DNA of 64,000 nucleotides, from contig NC_087384.1 of NCBI RefSeq assembly GCF_963675165.1, positions 3,648,182 to 3,712,181 of the forward strand, given 5' to 3'. The notes beneath the pieces are model-generated. The model was not told the origin of the DNA. It saw only the letters and a program-made list of their open reading frames with translations, and did not search any database. The DNA comes from Halichondria panicea. Taxonomy: Eukaryota > Porifera > Demospongiae > Suberitida > Halichondriidae. This document shows positions 21,121 to 31,899 of this stretch, one piece after another. A program made the position numbers and the translations under genes. The stretch's first letter is position 1, and each line of letters starts with the position of its first letter.

Positions 21121-22105
21121 GGCATGATACTTTATACTGCTAACAATTTACATTATAATTCTTATGCCTAGAAGTTTCTGCTTGCTTCCAAGGCAAGGTT
21201 ACAATTCAATTAGGCTCACTACTCAATTAGGCTCACTGTGTACAGAAGTTGATTGCATAATAATGTCCTGACCTTTGCAGGGGAAAGCAAAGGCTTATGA
21301 GTGTACTCTTATGAGTGTACTGTTTACTTGTGTAAGGACATTTTCTTCCCAACATGTTGGTTGTGTTATGCTCCCCCAGCTAGGATTAGGTCATAATTTG
21401 TCATTAGTTGGCTTGTGTGTTTGTTTGCCTGTGATATGCATGTGATATGCATTGTAATTCTTCTGTGCCCAAAGTTGAATCTTTTTATGAACTCCCAGTT
21501 TGTTGTAGCATCACAATTGCTTTATATGTGCCGCCCATTGCAGAGCCTATACATAATTATGTCTAAGGTTGCATGATTCATAATTTTTTGTCACCCTTGT
21601 ATGATGTGTACTTTGTGTTCTCAGTATAATTCTTTGTATCTACCCAATTTTTAGTGTGCTGTATGCATGTTATAGCAATTCAATTATAATTATGTGGCTG
21701 AATGTTATTATTAGATTATTCAATATAGTGTGTGTATGGATTGCATGATAATCTTTTGATCTTTTAGGCACCACCCCAAAGGTTACATTTAAAATTCAAT
21801 TCTGGTGTTTGTCATTGGTTGGTAATACTCTTTCTTCCTCATGCAGGTCTGTGAAACAATGCCATGGTACCACCACCAGGTTTGAGAAGTCCTACTCACT
21901 GTCCAAGATACCCAGGATACCCTCTTTGTTATTGTTGTACTATAGAATTAATTGTAATTGTATTTATTGTTCACTTTTGAGATTGATATTGAATTTATAT
22001 AATTTCACACGAAATTTTAAGCAAATTTTTGATTGCCCTTCTGTTGACCTTCGAGAGAAGGACGTGGAGCTCAGGAAATTAAATAAGAGTACACAATACT
22101 CTTCT
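21121..22105. other. No recognisable gene
   Basis: AT-rich. Short duplications, including a period-17 duplication of TCAATTAGGCTCACT at 21206-21237. The 99-codon plus-strand frame at 21809-22108 has no recognisable features. Confidence 0.5.
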
Positions 22106-22904
22106 TAATTAACAGTGAAGTGAAATATCAGCAATAAAATGCCTAGCAACCATATACCAATAGAATGCCCATACAACAAGGAATAAAATGTTGCAACATG
22201 TGTTGCCATAACGTTATTACGCTCACCCGTTTTTATCATTTTAAATGCTCGGCCAGCGGTGAGATAAAATCCAAAATTTTTTTTTTATGGATCAGCCTAT
22301 CATAATTATGCTTGACTAAGCTTGATTTTCACATCATATGAATGTAACAGTGCTAAGATATATCAATTTGAAGTACAATATGTACATGTATTACTATACT
22401 TGATCGGTGAACGATCTATGAAATTTACAAGCTGACTGTTCATTACTGCTAATTCTATTTTAGCTATACACTACTGATATTCTAGCTATACTATACTACT
22501 TGCCAGAGTCACACAGTGAGCCCTCTCCTGGTCTTTCACCGTCCTGGTCCATAGCGCTAGCGTCTAGGTCCATGTCATGCATGTCCTCAGTCCCAGACAG
22601 TTCATCAGCGTCTGGCTGGTAGCCTTTGGGAGGTACCTTCATAGGCACTGTCATCACCAGAGGAGACATCGCCATTGCTGTCCTCAAGCTGTTCAAGCAC
22701 ATCGGCAGTTCAAGCACATCGGCACAAGTTTCGTGCGGTAAGATGCTAATGAAATTTTAACATAGCAACGTGGCTGATTCTACAGCTCTTCCTCTATACA
22801 GGGATGTGTGTAGTTTGAGCTACTTCCTAAGTATCGCAGAATTAGAATTTCGCAAAAAAGTCACTATTGCGGGCCACGATTGTGGCCCGTGACGGTTAAA
22901 GGGC
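22106..22904. mobile_element. Diverged relative of the 14.7 kb piggyBac-type element
   Basis: The order of blocks is the same as in 14671-15803. Shared blocks include CCATATACCAAT-GAATGCCCA, TTTTTATCATTTTAAAT, GGCCAGCGGTGAGATAAAAT, GATCAGCCTATCAT, CTTGACTAAGCTTGATTTTC and the acidic exon (22507-22720). The right end CGGTTAAAGGG is intact at 22894-22904 but is followed by CAAA instead of TTAA. The left end is degraded around TTAATTAACAGTG. In the acidic exon a 17-bp duplication (22691-22707 and 22708-22724), absent from the first copy, shifts the frame. Confidence 0.7.
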
Positions 22905-23202
22905 AAATTTACATCAACCGCGGCTATTCGGTTAACAGTGTACCCCTGGTTGTAAAACTTGTGGGGGGCGGTTGAGTGAGCCACCCGAACACTGGGCGAT
23001 TCGGATTCAGGGGGCAATATGTTGTCAGCGTGGAATGCCTGTCATAATTCCTGTCATAATTATGCCCCCTACTCCTTTCGGCTCTTTGAGGCGATTTGAG
23101 GCGAGGATCCCTGCCGTATCTCTTTGCAGATATCGGGGGACGTGCTGTTTGTGGTCTCCTGAATTGCAGGTTTAGGATTTTCTTTACAACCCTGGCTGGG
23201 AG

Positions 23203-24512
23203 CCGGTGTCATAAAATTTTAGGCCCCCCATGAGATTGGGCCCCCCCTCGGGCCAAGAATTTTAACATTTTAGGCCCCCTCTTAAAATGTTAGGCCCCCC
23301 CATTAACAGCGCAACAGCGGTAACATTATGTGACAGTGCATTCTCAAAATACACCAATACAGTCTTCTATGGTCTTCACAGTCTATGCAGTGCCAGTTAC
23401 TGAATGCAGCTCTCCTCACACACACACACATTTCATGCATGTACAGTAGTATACCACTGGTATCACAGCCATCACAATACCATCACACTGCACCATATCA
23501 TTCTATGAATCAGGCCTCATGCAGCACGAAGCACATAGGTGCCAACTGTCCAGAATTGGTCAGGACTGTCCAAGATTACCCTTGTCCCGAAAGGAAACTG
23601 CTATTGTGATTCCACCATGATACAACAGTTTCTCTCTTGACTTCTATCTGTGATTCCACATTACTTGGAAGCTGAGCCAGTGATGCTATTGGAGCATCCC
23701 CACAACAATTTACATCTTTATTATTATTATTATTATTATTAACTTTTCAGTAGTGCTGAACAAAAATGAATAAAGAACTGAGTATAAGTAAGGAATAGAG
23801 CACACTGCCAGTCTTTGACTTCTTAAAAGTCTAGCTGGAGTACGTACTATACTACAAATCGTACTATACTACAAATAAGGATTTTTAAATAATACAATTG
23901 GAGCAAGGGCAAATGACATGATAAGTACATAGTTCGTCTGGGTCAAAATTTGTATTGAAATAATCCCAGAAGAAATTGAAGAGGAGTCTGTATAGGAAAA
24001 CATGGAGGAAGATATGAATTGTTGTCTTTGCACTGAAATTGTGTGTTTTATACTTTTTTGTCCTGAAATTTGGCTGAGAAAGTAAGCAAGAAGTTGCAAA
24101 TATGGCGATAGCTATGCAACAACATCGATTGTCTTACAGGCAGATCCAACATTGCAGAGCTGCATCAAAGCATTTATAGGTAAAGCATGAGTAACTTGAA
24201 AGGTAAATCTTCCTTCACTTTGATAGAATAATAATGCAAATATTTTTGCTACTTTGATACAGAGTCTTTGCATGCATGCAGTCTCTTTGATGCTTTGTCA
24301 ACTAATAGAGCTAACCTTACCATATTATTATATCGTGCAGAAAAGGATAGCAGAAGAGGGGGGCCTAATCTCACAGTGGGGGGCCTAGAATGTTAACAGT
24401 TTGGACCCCCTGGGGGGCCTAAACTGTTAACATTCTAGGCCCGGGGGGCCCAAAATTTTAAAATTCTAGGCCCAGGGGGCCATGGGGGGGGCCCAAAATT
24501 TTATGACACCGG
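23203..24512. mobile_element. Foldback element with GGCCCCCC-rich arms
   Basis: The left end starts CCGGTGTCATAAAATTTT at 23203, followed by AGGCCCCCCATG. The right end (24512 downwards, reverse strand) starts CCGGTGTCATAAAATTTT, followed by GGGCCCCCCCCATG. Both arms contain further inverted copies of TAGGCCCC and TTTTAACATTTTAGG/CCTAGAATGTTAACAG, giving arms of about 100 and 155 bases around roughly 1 kb of unrelated sequence. There is no coding region inside and no convincing target duplication. Its superfamily is unknown to me. Confidence 0.7.
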
Positions 24513-24719
24513 GTCAACGGCCTCGGTGATGTGGAGGGACGCTCACCCGCTGCCGCCAACTATAAGCTAAGAAAAATGATTATGACCCGGTCCGGATTCA
24601 AGTTTCAAATTGTATTATGTACACATGTATGTACACATGCAGGCTACCTGGAAGTGCAAACTTCGTGACCGAATGAAATTTCTGAGGCGTGCTTGAGCCT
24701 CCTGCGCATAGGTACCGAC

Positions 24720-25369
24720 ATGATTGCAAGTTTGCAAGAGGAAATGAAGAAGCGAAAAAGAGACCGGAATATTGCTAGGGACACCTTTTTAGGCTGGATG
24801 ACAGAAAAGCAGCCACACATATTAGTGATAAGAAAAGTGGTAAGTTGATCAAATGTTTGTGTACACAGCCTCAATACACAGCCTCAATACACATACTATG
24901 CTTGCAGTTTCGGTCTGAATTTAAGCACTGTCCAATCACTCACCGAGAGTTGGGATTTGTGGCTACTCCAAAATGGAAACGGCTAATCGGAAAGTAGTCA
25001 CTGGTCTATCAGGTGTTTGTTTGTTTGAATTTCTGAAAACCTAGTCCATTTTGCAGAGATTTGCTAAACGTTTAGTGCTATTCTAGTTAGCATTTTTCAT
25101 ATGATATTTCAGCTGTTGGAGAAAGGATTAGACTACGCCCCTTACATCATCGTATGTGTATCCGCTGAAGAACACATAATGGTTGAACAGGAGTCTCTAG
25201 ATGAACTTTCAACTTTTAAAAGTGCTATCATTCACTTACTGGCAGCGTGCTTTGTTTTTGACCCTTCCACTTGCTATTCCACTCTTATGTTTGGGCTCAC
25301 TACTTCTCTAAACTACTTCTCTAAACAGAATGGCCTCTATATCACCATGATTTTGCCATGATTTTGTTC
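24720..25369 (+). CDS. Uncharacterised multi-exon gene
   Basis: Three exon-like pieces lie in order. 24721-24839 reads MIASLQEEMKKRKRDRNIAR then DTFLGWMTEKQPHILVIRKV and ends in GTAAGT. About 24907-25001 reads FRSEFKHCPITHRELGFVAT then PKWKRLIGK. About 25133-25365 reads SAEEHIMVEQESLDELSTFK then SAIIHLLAACFVFD. The last pattern (h-E-x-x-S-L-x-E-x-S-T-F-x-x-A-h-x-x-L-x-A-x-Y/F-V-F) occurs in uncharacterised proteins of sponges and cnidarians. Function unknown. After CFVFD the frame reads less like protein, so the gene may be truncated. Confidence 0.45.
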
Positions 25370-25516
25370 TCATAATTATTTTGCAAGAAAAATTTATACA
25401 CTAGTAATTATTACACCCTAGTGTACTCTTACACCCTAGCTTTTGTAGTTTACTCTGGTAATTAAGGGTGTAAACTAGCCACCCAGTTTACACCCAATAT
25501 TATAGTGTAGACCTTT

Positions 25517-25740
25517 GTTTTAACAGTGTACTGCTTCGGGAAGAACACCCATGCCTGCCAGAGTTGCCGTGGAAATCACCCAGTCAGCAGGTGCCCAACG
25601 GCTACGGGTCCAGGACCAAAGCGAACTATAACCCTTTCCCTCAACAGCACCCCAGTCGCTACTGAGTCTGAGCCTAACCCACAGTCGGGACGCTTTGTCT
25701 ATTTAACCCATTTCAAACGAATCGGCAATGGTATGATTGG
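25517..25740 (+). pseudogene. Cys/His fragment, possibly zinc-knuckle-like
   Basis: VYCFGKNTHACQSCRGNHPV then SRCPTATGPGPKRTITLSLN. Cys/His spacing (C-x8-C-x2-C-x4-H-x4-C) resembles zinc knuckles of retroelement gag regions but is not diagnostic. The frame begins after an AACAG acceptor-like site and continues for about 70 codons. Confidence 0.3.
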
Positions 25741-25800
25741 TTACAGGATAATGATTATAGATTTTAAGATAAGAAGAAGACAGTTTTCGACCATCAGCGC

Positions 25801-26555
25801 CATATAACTGAGTAACCTATCCTTCCCAGGAGTGAACTGGGAGGCGCTGTACCCGGATAATCTTTGGTGATCAGAGCTGCGGTACCATTCACTCTGCCAG
25901 AAGTGACCACGCAATTTGGTAGGATCTAACTCATGGCTCCCGAGAAATGTGAGGATCATATTGGAAAGAGCCTTACCAGTGATGCCTTCTTGCCTTCTTC
26001 CTCACACTCCTCTGGAATCAAACTATCCTCCTGATGAACATACCTCAAAACTTATTGGAATTTGTGTAGTATTTGGCATCTCTCACTCTCTGGATAATCT
26101 TTCGTAGAACAGTACCTCCATCCCCATGTTGAGCATCAAGAGTGCGCTCAACGTCCATGGTGCATGCTGTCTCGCAAAGGGATGTTCTGTCGCCCACACA
26201 ACAAACTATTGACTGGGTTGTTCGTTTGTCATAACCAACCTTCAGAAACCTTCCATTTGCACCACTGACGTTCGATGGAACGGTTTTTTTTCATGCTTGT
26301 TCAGTGAGTGAGTGAGTGGCTTTCAGTTGGTCTAAAGAACAATGCACATGGGAGACAGAGTACCCTCCATCATCTTTCTGGCTATATCGTAGCCTTAAAA
26401 GCCACCTATTTGAAAAGCACGCCCATTTGATGACCTTGGGAACTTGTATGTAGGCGCAGGTACAAAATGCTCTTCAATAAGGTGATACTTGTCATTGTTG
26501 TCTGTGCGGGGAGACTGAACAAATTCACCTAGATCAGAATGACAAATTCTTGGCT
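25801..26555. other. No recognised gene
   Basis: The minus strand carries coding-looking pieces in changing frames (for example CETACTMDVERTLDAQHGDG near 26190-26130 and MILTFLGSHELDPTKLRGHF near 25959) that I cannot assign to a family. Confidence 0.35.
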
Positions 26556-26768
26556 GCTTAGCTGGAGGTTCCGGTGGAGATTCTGGTGGAGAGGTCGAAT
26601 AAGGGTCGAATGAGGAGATTCTGGTGGAGAGCTGGGAGAAATCGAATACGGCGGAGAGGTGGGAGAAATCGAATATAGGGATTCTGGCGGAGAGGTGGGA
26701 GGAATTGAATACGGAAATTCTGGTTGAGGAGAGGTGGGAGAACTGTCAAAAAACAAAATCTGCATCAA
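26556..26768 (-). repeat. Proline/serine-rich coding-like minisatellite
   Basis: Minus-strand repeats of PTSPPES.YSI, P-S-S-P-P-E-S-P and similar, from an imperfect unit containing GGAGATTCTGGTGGAGAG. It could be a low-complexity linker of a minus-strand gene whose other parts I cannot identify. Confidence 0.6.
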
Positions 26769-27554
26769 ACGTTTCGTAATTTACGTTTCAAATGTATTAA
26801 TTACTGTTTAATTGCTGACAGCTTTATTTATTACTCTATGATTGGGGCTTCTCCCTGGAGAACATTCCTGGAAACCTTGTTGTTGTTGATGCATGCTTGT
26901 GTTAGTCCACTGGGTCTCAATGTTATTGAGCCCCTTAGTTATCCTCAGTACAGTACATTAGAGAAACTGTAAAAGCTAGCTAGTTTTATTTAGTCTAGCT
27001 AGCTAGCCAACTGGTATCTATAGAGTTATTGTAACTCACTATTAAGCTGTAGATTAGTTGCAGTGAGTGCAGCTTCCTCTCTGGCCAGCAGCCAAGAGCA
27101 GACCCAGTGATGGCTGTTTAAGCTTCTCAGAGGGGTGCTGGAGCACCCTAAGCACCACCCCCCCTGTAACAGTGATGTTCATCCGTCCACGATTCAGAGT
27201 CACTGGGCGACGGAATTGTGCACTCAAATCCCCTCACCCCCTTTCAAATGTTCTCATATTTACTAGAAGCTTAAGTCTACTTTGACTTTGCTTTGAGAGG
27301 AGAGACTAGGTTTTCAACCTATCCCTCAAGTCATAGTAGATTTAATTCCTTTGTCCATTGCCCGGCCATGCATGCAGCTTGGTCTCAGATATTAAGTAAT
27401 GGAGGGGTGGGGTCACATGAAGGAAGTGCATCACACCCGTATCTCGATTGCGCATGCTGCAGCTGCAATCAACAGCATGAGCTCAGGCAACGCTGAGGTT
27501 GCCTAGAAGACCTGGGTGATTTCATCTCAGAATGGCTAGAGAGAAACCGATAAC
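26769..27554. other. No supported gene
   Basis: AT-rich first part with repeated TAGCTAGC; GC-richer from 27060. No recognisable frame. Confidence 0.4.
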
Positions 27555-28473
27555 ATGGACGGCATAGACGGCATAGGTTACAAATGCTACGATGTAGGGC
27601 ATGGGGGGTACTGGTTTGAATTTGACGAGCACATCCTGTCGCTGCACATCCTCTCGCTGCAAGGTAAGAAATAAAAATTTTAGGATTTAACTTTCAATCC
27701 TTGCCTTTGTTGTTGCCTTTGTTCCTTTGTTTAGGTGATAACGATGACGAGACGATGACGAGACGATGACGATGATGGCAACATTACACATGAAACAGAT
27801 CCATTGGAAGCAGCGCTCCCTTCACGTCCCTTCACGCACCTCACGCACCACTGGTAGGTAACCCTGGATGCAAACTTGCTAATGGTAGCCCCTACTCGAA
27901 ACAATTCACTCACACTCTAAAATTTTTGAACATATAAAGCAAGGTATGCTGAATTTTGAGTGTCATTGTGGAGAATGTAGAAAGTGCAAGGTACCGAAAA
28001 ACCCATTGTCCTAGGTCATAGTTCAGGCAGTTCTGGAGATTCAACGCCTTACACGGGAAAACGAAGAACTACAACAACTGCTGGACACTGCGAATAAGTG
28101 CGTCGTAAAGATGGCAGCCGGCGAGTTTGAAGAAGTAAGCACCACAGTCGTCCCCGTATCTATGTAGTCCCCGTATCTATGTAATCTGTCTGTAGAGATC
28201 GAAGGTACTCGTAAGAATGGGTGGGAGACTGAAGCCACCACAGTTCCATGGACTGTTTACATACCAAGTGAGAATCGTACTAACATACGGTGCATTCATA
28301 ATTATGATACTAGGTACCTACGGAAATTGATGATGCACATGATGCCAGCAATGTGAGTGCACACACGTAGGTCACTATAGAGCTGCCTATGAGCTGCCTA
28401 TGTAACACTGTAGCTATATAATTTTACCGTACGATAATTCTCAGGCGGAAATTGATATCAGTATACTGTTAAG
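27555..28473 (+). CDS. Small-exon gene with CxCGxCxxC motif and coiled coil
   Basis: Two 5' pieces are uncertain: 27555-27663 (MDGIDGIGYKCYDVGHGGYW, donor GTAAGA) and 27735-27857 (acidic, frame doubtful because of a GATGACGAGAC duplication). The later exons are consistent and all in phase 0. Exon A ends near 27990 and reads LNFECHCGECRKCK before GTACCG. Exon B (about 28027-28135) reads AVLEIQRLTRENEELQQLLD then VVKMAAGEFEE before GTAAGC, a coiled coil. Exon C (28198-28269) reads RSKVLVRMGGRLKPPQFHGL. Exon D (28314-28352) reads VPTEIDDAHDASN. Exon E (28445-28473) reads AEIDISILL before GTGAGTCC. The C-x-C-G-x-C-R-x-C-K exon resembles exon 1 of the minus-strand SET gene next door. Function unknown. 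Confidence 0.5.
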
Positions 28474-28574
28474 GTGAGTCCATACACCAGTCTGACGATT
28501 CCAATAATGTTATGGAAAGGTTGGTCAGAGTTGGCCGGTTTCCAAGACACCCATGAGGTACGGCCTTATCTCGT

Positions 28575-28726
28575 TCATTTTGGTTATAGAGGCTGTCGCC
28601 AATAGCCCTCACCCCCCCTTTTTTTGGTGGTCCGGTCCACCATTCATTTTGGTTATGGAGGCTGTCGCCTCACGCTCTCACCCCCCCTTTTTTGTTTTAT
28701 GGAGGTGGTCCGGTCCACCCCCTCTC
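28575..28726. repeat. Two-copy duplication of about 80 bp between convergent genes
   Basis: CATTTTGGTTATAGAGGCTG...CACCCCCCCTTTTTTTGG...GGTCCGGTCCACC occurs twice (about 28577-28640 and 28643-28720), directly downstream of the stop codon of the minus-strand SET gene. Confidence 0.8.
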
Positions 28727-28730
28727 GAGC

Positions 28731-31707
28731 TCATGTCGTCCTTAACCAGGTGTGCTGTTTAATGACATCTCTGTCTTCCTCTTCATAATCATACCGCAGC
28801 TCTTCACCAAACACTATGTCTTTTAAAGTGACATTTCCGGACACTTTGATTTTCTTGGGGATTAAATTTGGTGCTAAGCGAGAGTGATTTATCAAACGGC
28901 CCATTGTTGCATCCTCTTTAGTGGCATCAATACTCTTTAAAGGAAATTATACATAATATAAATTATATAGGCTCACCACATTCCATCCTTAAAATAATAC
29001 ATGTAGCATCCGTCTCCCTGCTGCTCATAGGCTTTCTCTGCAGCCTTCGTCTCTGCAAAATTGAGCAGCTTGCCCACGTACTCACACACAGTGGACCCCT
29101 TCGGTATTGCCTCAAGGGCAACAACTCCTCTTCCTTTGCCCTCAAAAACTTCCACCTTCAATTTGGGCCCCACGGGTAGTTGTGAGCTCTAATGTGGATC
29201 ATGTTAAATGGCTGTATAATCAACTACATACATAGTGACCTGGAGACTACGATGACGTAAACGGTAGTGACAGTAGGTCTCTTCCTCTTCCTCCTCATCA
29301 CTATAATAATAATCCATGATGATAAATGCCATAATGATAAATGCAGAAAACAATTTAATGCCATAATGATAAATGCAGAAAACAGAGAACCAAATGAGAT
29401 TAAGATTAAAATAAGAAAAATAAAAGTAAAATTGTTCACTTTTGGCTGTAACACTTTCCATTGATCCATACTTGCCCATTTTCAGCATACGTTACATCTT
29501 CTTTAGTCACTGTATTGTCGTTGCCATCGTCCTTAGCAATAATTATAGTAATGACAATGTGATTTTAAGTGATTTTAAGTGTTGCAAACTCACTGTATCC
29601 GTCTTCTTCCTCCTTTTGGGATCAGGTCTCTTTAAAGCAAGTAATGACATTGTGATTGATAAGTTTGGTAAACTCACCGGGTGAGGGTCGGTGAGGATCA
29701 GGGTGGGGGTACGTACCCCCAGTTTCCTGACACGCTTGGACTTCTTCTTATTCATAATAACACATTATAGCTAATTATAGTGATTGGACTAAACTCACAG
29801 TGGTGGAGGTTGTGGAGGCTGTGGGTTGTTCGGAAGGGGCCTGTAATTGTGAAGTATAATAATTATACTGTTACGATGTATGTATACATAATAAACATTA
29901 TGTAGAATTCGTGCTTTGCATGGTATAAACTCACTCTCTCCACGTTGTCCTCCTGCTCCTCCTGCAATAGTGATAGCTATGAATACGGTCAATGGGTTAG
30001 TTAACGTACAACATCTGAATCCGTGGACGTAGGGTTAGAATCCTGTATAATAATAATATACTTTAATGGCTAGCTTGTAACTTATTATAATAACTGTATA
30101 ACCTCGGTCTCCACTTCATGCTCCTGCATAAGTTATAATTATTGTAGTTACATTATATAAACAATGGTTAATACGTTTTCAGAGGGCGAATCCACGAACA
30201 TGTTCCTCTTAGCCTGTACTTTAGCCTGCCGTGGCATCTAGTTCGTTTTGAAGCAGTATGTAATAACTGTACAGAATATAAATACGGACTCACATTGGTG
30301 CTAAGCAGTGTCTTAGAGAGTGCCTGAAAAATATTTATCGTAAGACACTGTAATGAACGAGTGTGCATGTACATCTAGTTGTAGTTTGCATCAGGGACAT
30401 TAACGGGTGTTACAATTTCGTGGAGACGTGGGTCATTCGAATGCATGTTAATGTTCGTGTGATAGTAGTAGGATCTCACTTATTCTTCTGTTTGGTCAGT
30501 TGGTATTACCTGAAATACAGCATGCACGTCAACGTTCAAAAAGTGTGTGATAATCTCACTTCCACTTCCTTGTCCTTGGATGCTTTCTTCCTCTTCTTGG
30601 GGGGTGGTACCTGAGATACAGCATGCACGTTAACGTTCAAAAAGTATGTGATAATCTCACTTCCTGGTGGGCATTCTTGGGTAGGGTGTGGGTTTGGTCA
30701 GTTGGTATTACCTGAAATACAGCATGCACATCAACGTTCAAAAAGTGTGATAATCTCACTTCCTGGTGGGTGGGATGTGGGTGGGTGGATACTGGGTGGG
30801 TGGATACTTTCTTCTTTTTCTTGGGGGGTGGTACCTGAGATACAGCATGCACGTTAACGTTCACAAAGTGTGTGATAATCTCACTTCCTTGTGTACATTC
30901 TTGAGTGGGGTGTGGGTGGGTAGTACCTGAAATACAGCATGCACGTTAACGTTCAAAAAGTATGTGATAATCTCACTTCCTGGTGGGCATTCTTGGGTAG
31001 GGTGTGGGTTTGGATTACCTGAAATACAGCATGCACGTCAATGTTCAAAAAGTGTGTGATAATCTCACTTCCTGGTGGGCGGGATGTGGGTGGGTGGATA
31101 CTTTCTTGGGGGGTGGTACCTGAGATATAGCATGCACGTTAACGTTCAAAAAGTATGTGATAATCTCACTTCCTGGTGGGCGGGATGTGTGGGCGGGATG
31201 TGGGTGGGTGAAATACAGTATGCACGTTAACGTTCAAAAAGTGTGTGTAACGTTCAAAAACGGTGTGTTATAATAGTGTAGGATCTCACTGGTTGTTTGC
31301 TCAATTGGCGTCCGGCCATGATGTAGTCGCTCAACTTGGGTGAGTCGAGCGCCCCATCCACGCGAATTTGGACATTGGATGTCCTCTGTGCAACCTATAA
31401 TACACGAGACAAATCACTGTGGTGCTTACACCGAAATCGCAGCCTGCCATTTTTAAGAGGCTTTGATTCGTGGCTTGCAGGAGTTGCGTCAACCGTTCGT
31501 TGACGCAACGCAGGAGCCTGAAACACAATAATAGCAACTACACAGCATGCTCGGTTTAACGGTTACCTTGCATTCCCTGCACCCTCCGCAAGAACATCCT
31601 CTGCTGGAAAACTCCACGAGTTTGTCCACCTTCGCCAGTTTTATTAGTCGGGTGGATTCGTCCATATTGTCGATTTCGAGAAACTCTTGTCTGATGGAGC
31701 CATCCAT
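28731..31707 (-). CDS. KMT5A-like SET-domain methyltransferase, micro-exon-rich
   Basis: SET-domain lysine methyltransferases of the KMT5A (PR-Set7/SET8) type methylate histone H4 Lys20. The SET domain is in two exons. 29188-28977 has GKGRGVVALEAIPKGS, CEYVGKLL and GCYMYYFKDGM. 28932-28731 has CIDATKEDATMGRLINHS, GEELRYDYEEEDRD and the final TWL. The splice restores CIDAT, matching the family's CVDAT. Between NHS and GEELRYDY the sequence is shorter than in KMT5A (PHLILIA-like strand absent), so activity is uncertain. Exon 1 (31707-31567) starts MDGSIRQEFLEIDNMDESTR and ends GCSCGGCRECK before GTAACC; the ATG is the first in frame. Between them lie many exons of 20-100 bases, each with a GTGAGTTT-like or GTGAGATT donor (RPDPKRRKKTDT, APSEQPTASTTSTT, EEQEDNVE, ALSKTLLSTN and others), giving a Lys/Glu/Pro-rich linker with NLS-like PPPKKRKK. 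Phases of exons 2-3 are not fully resolved. Stop TGA at 28733-28731. Confidence 0.7.
30470..31290 (-). repeat. Tandem array of phase-0 micro-exons
   Basis: Eight copies of a block (about 90-130 bp) contain GATAATCTCAC (on the minus strand donor GTGAGATTATC) and CTGAAATACAGCATGCACGT (minus-strand acceptor CTGTATTTCAG). Between each acceptor and donor lies a short exon. From high to low coordinates: VPPPKKVSTHPHPAHQE (51 nt), VIQTHTLPKNAHQE (42), VLPTHTPLKNVHKE (42), a 75-nt one starting VPPPKKKKKVSTHP, VIPTDQTHTLPKNAHQE (51), VPPPKKRKKASKDKEVE (51), and VIPTDQTEE followed by an in-frame TAA (30). All lengths are multiples of three and all start GTA in phase 0. The highest-coordinate copy (about 31195) has lost the acceptor AG (CAC instead of CAG). 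Confidence 0.75.
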
Positions 31708-31899
31708 ACTGCGCTGCGTATGTGTTTGTTGAATTAAAATACCACTCGTACGCTGGTAAACGCTAAGCTTGGCCGGTAAAGCATGTGCGCACTATCATAG
31801 ATACCTAAATCATAAACTCGACAGTTGTAATTATTCTATCTGGTGAATACACACACGCACACACCAAGTAGTACTATTTTATACTTCTACACAGCACAT

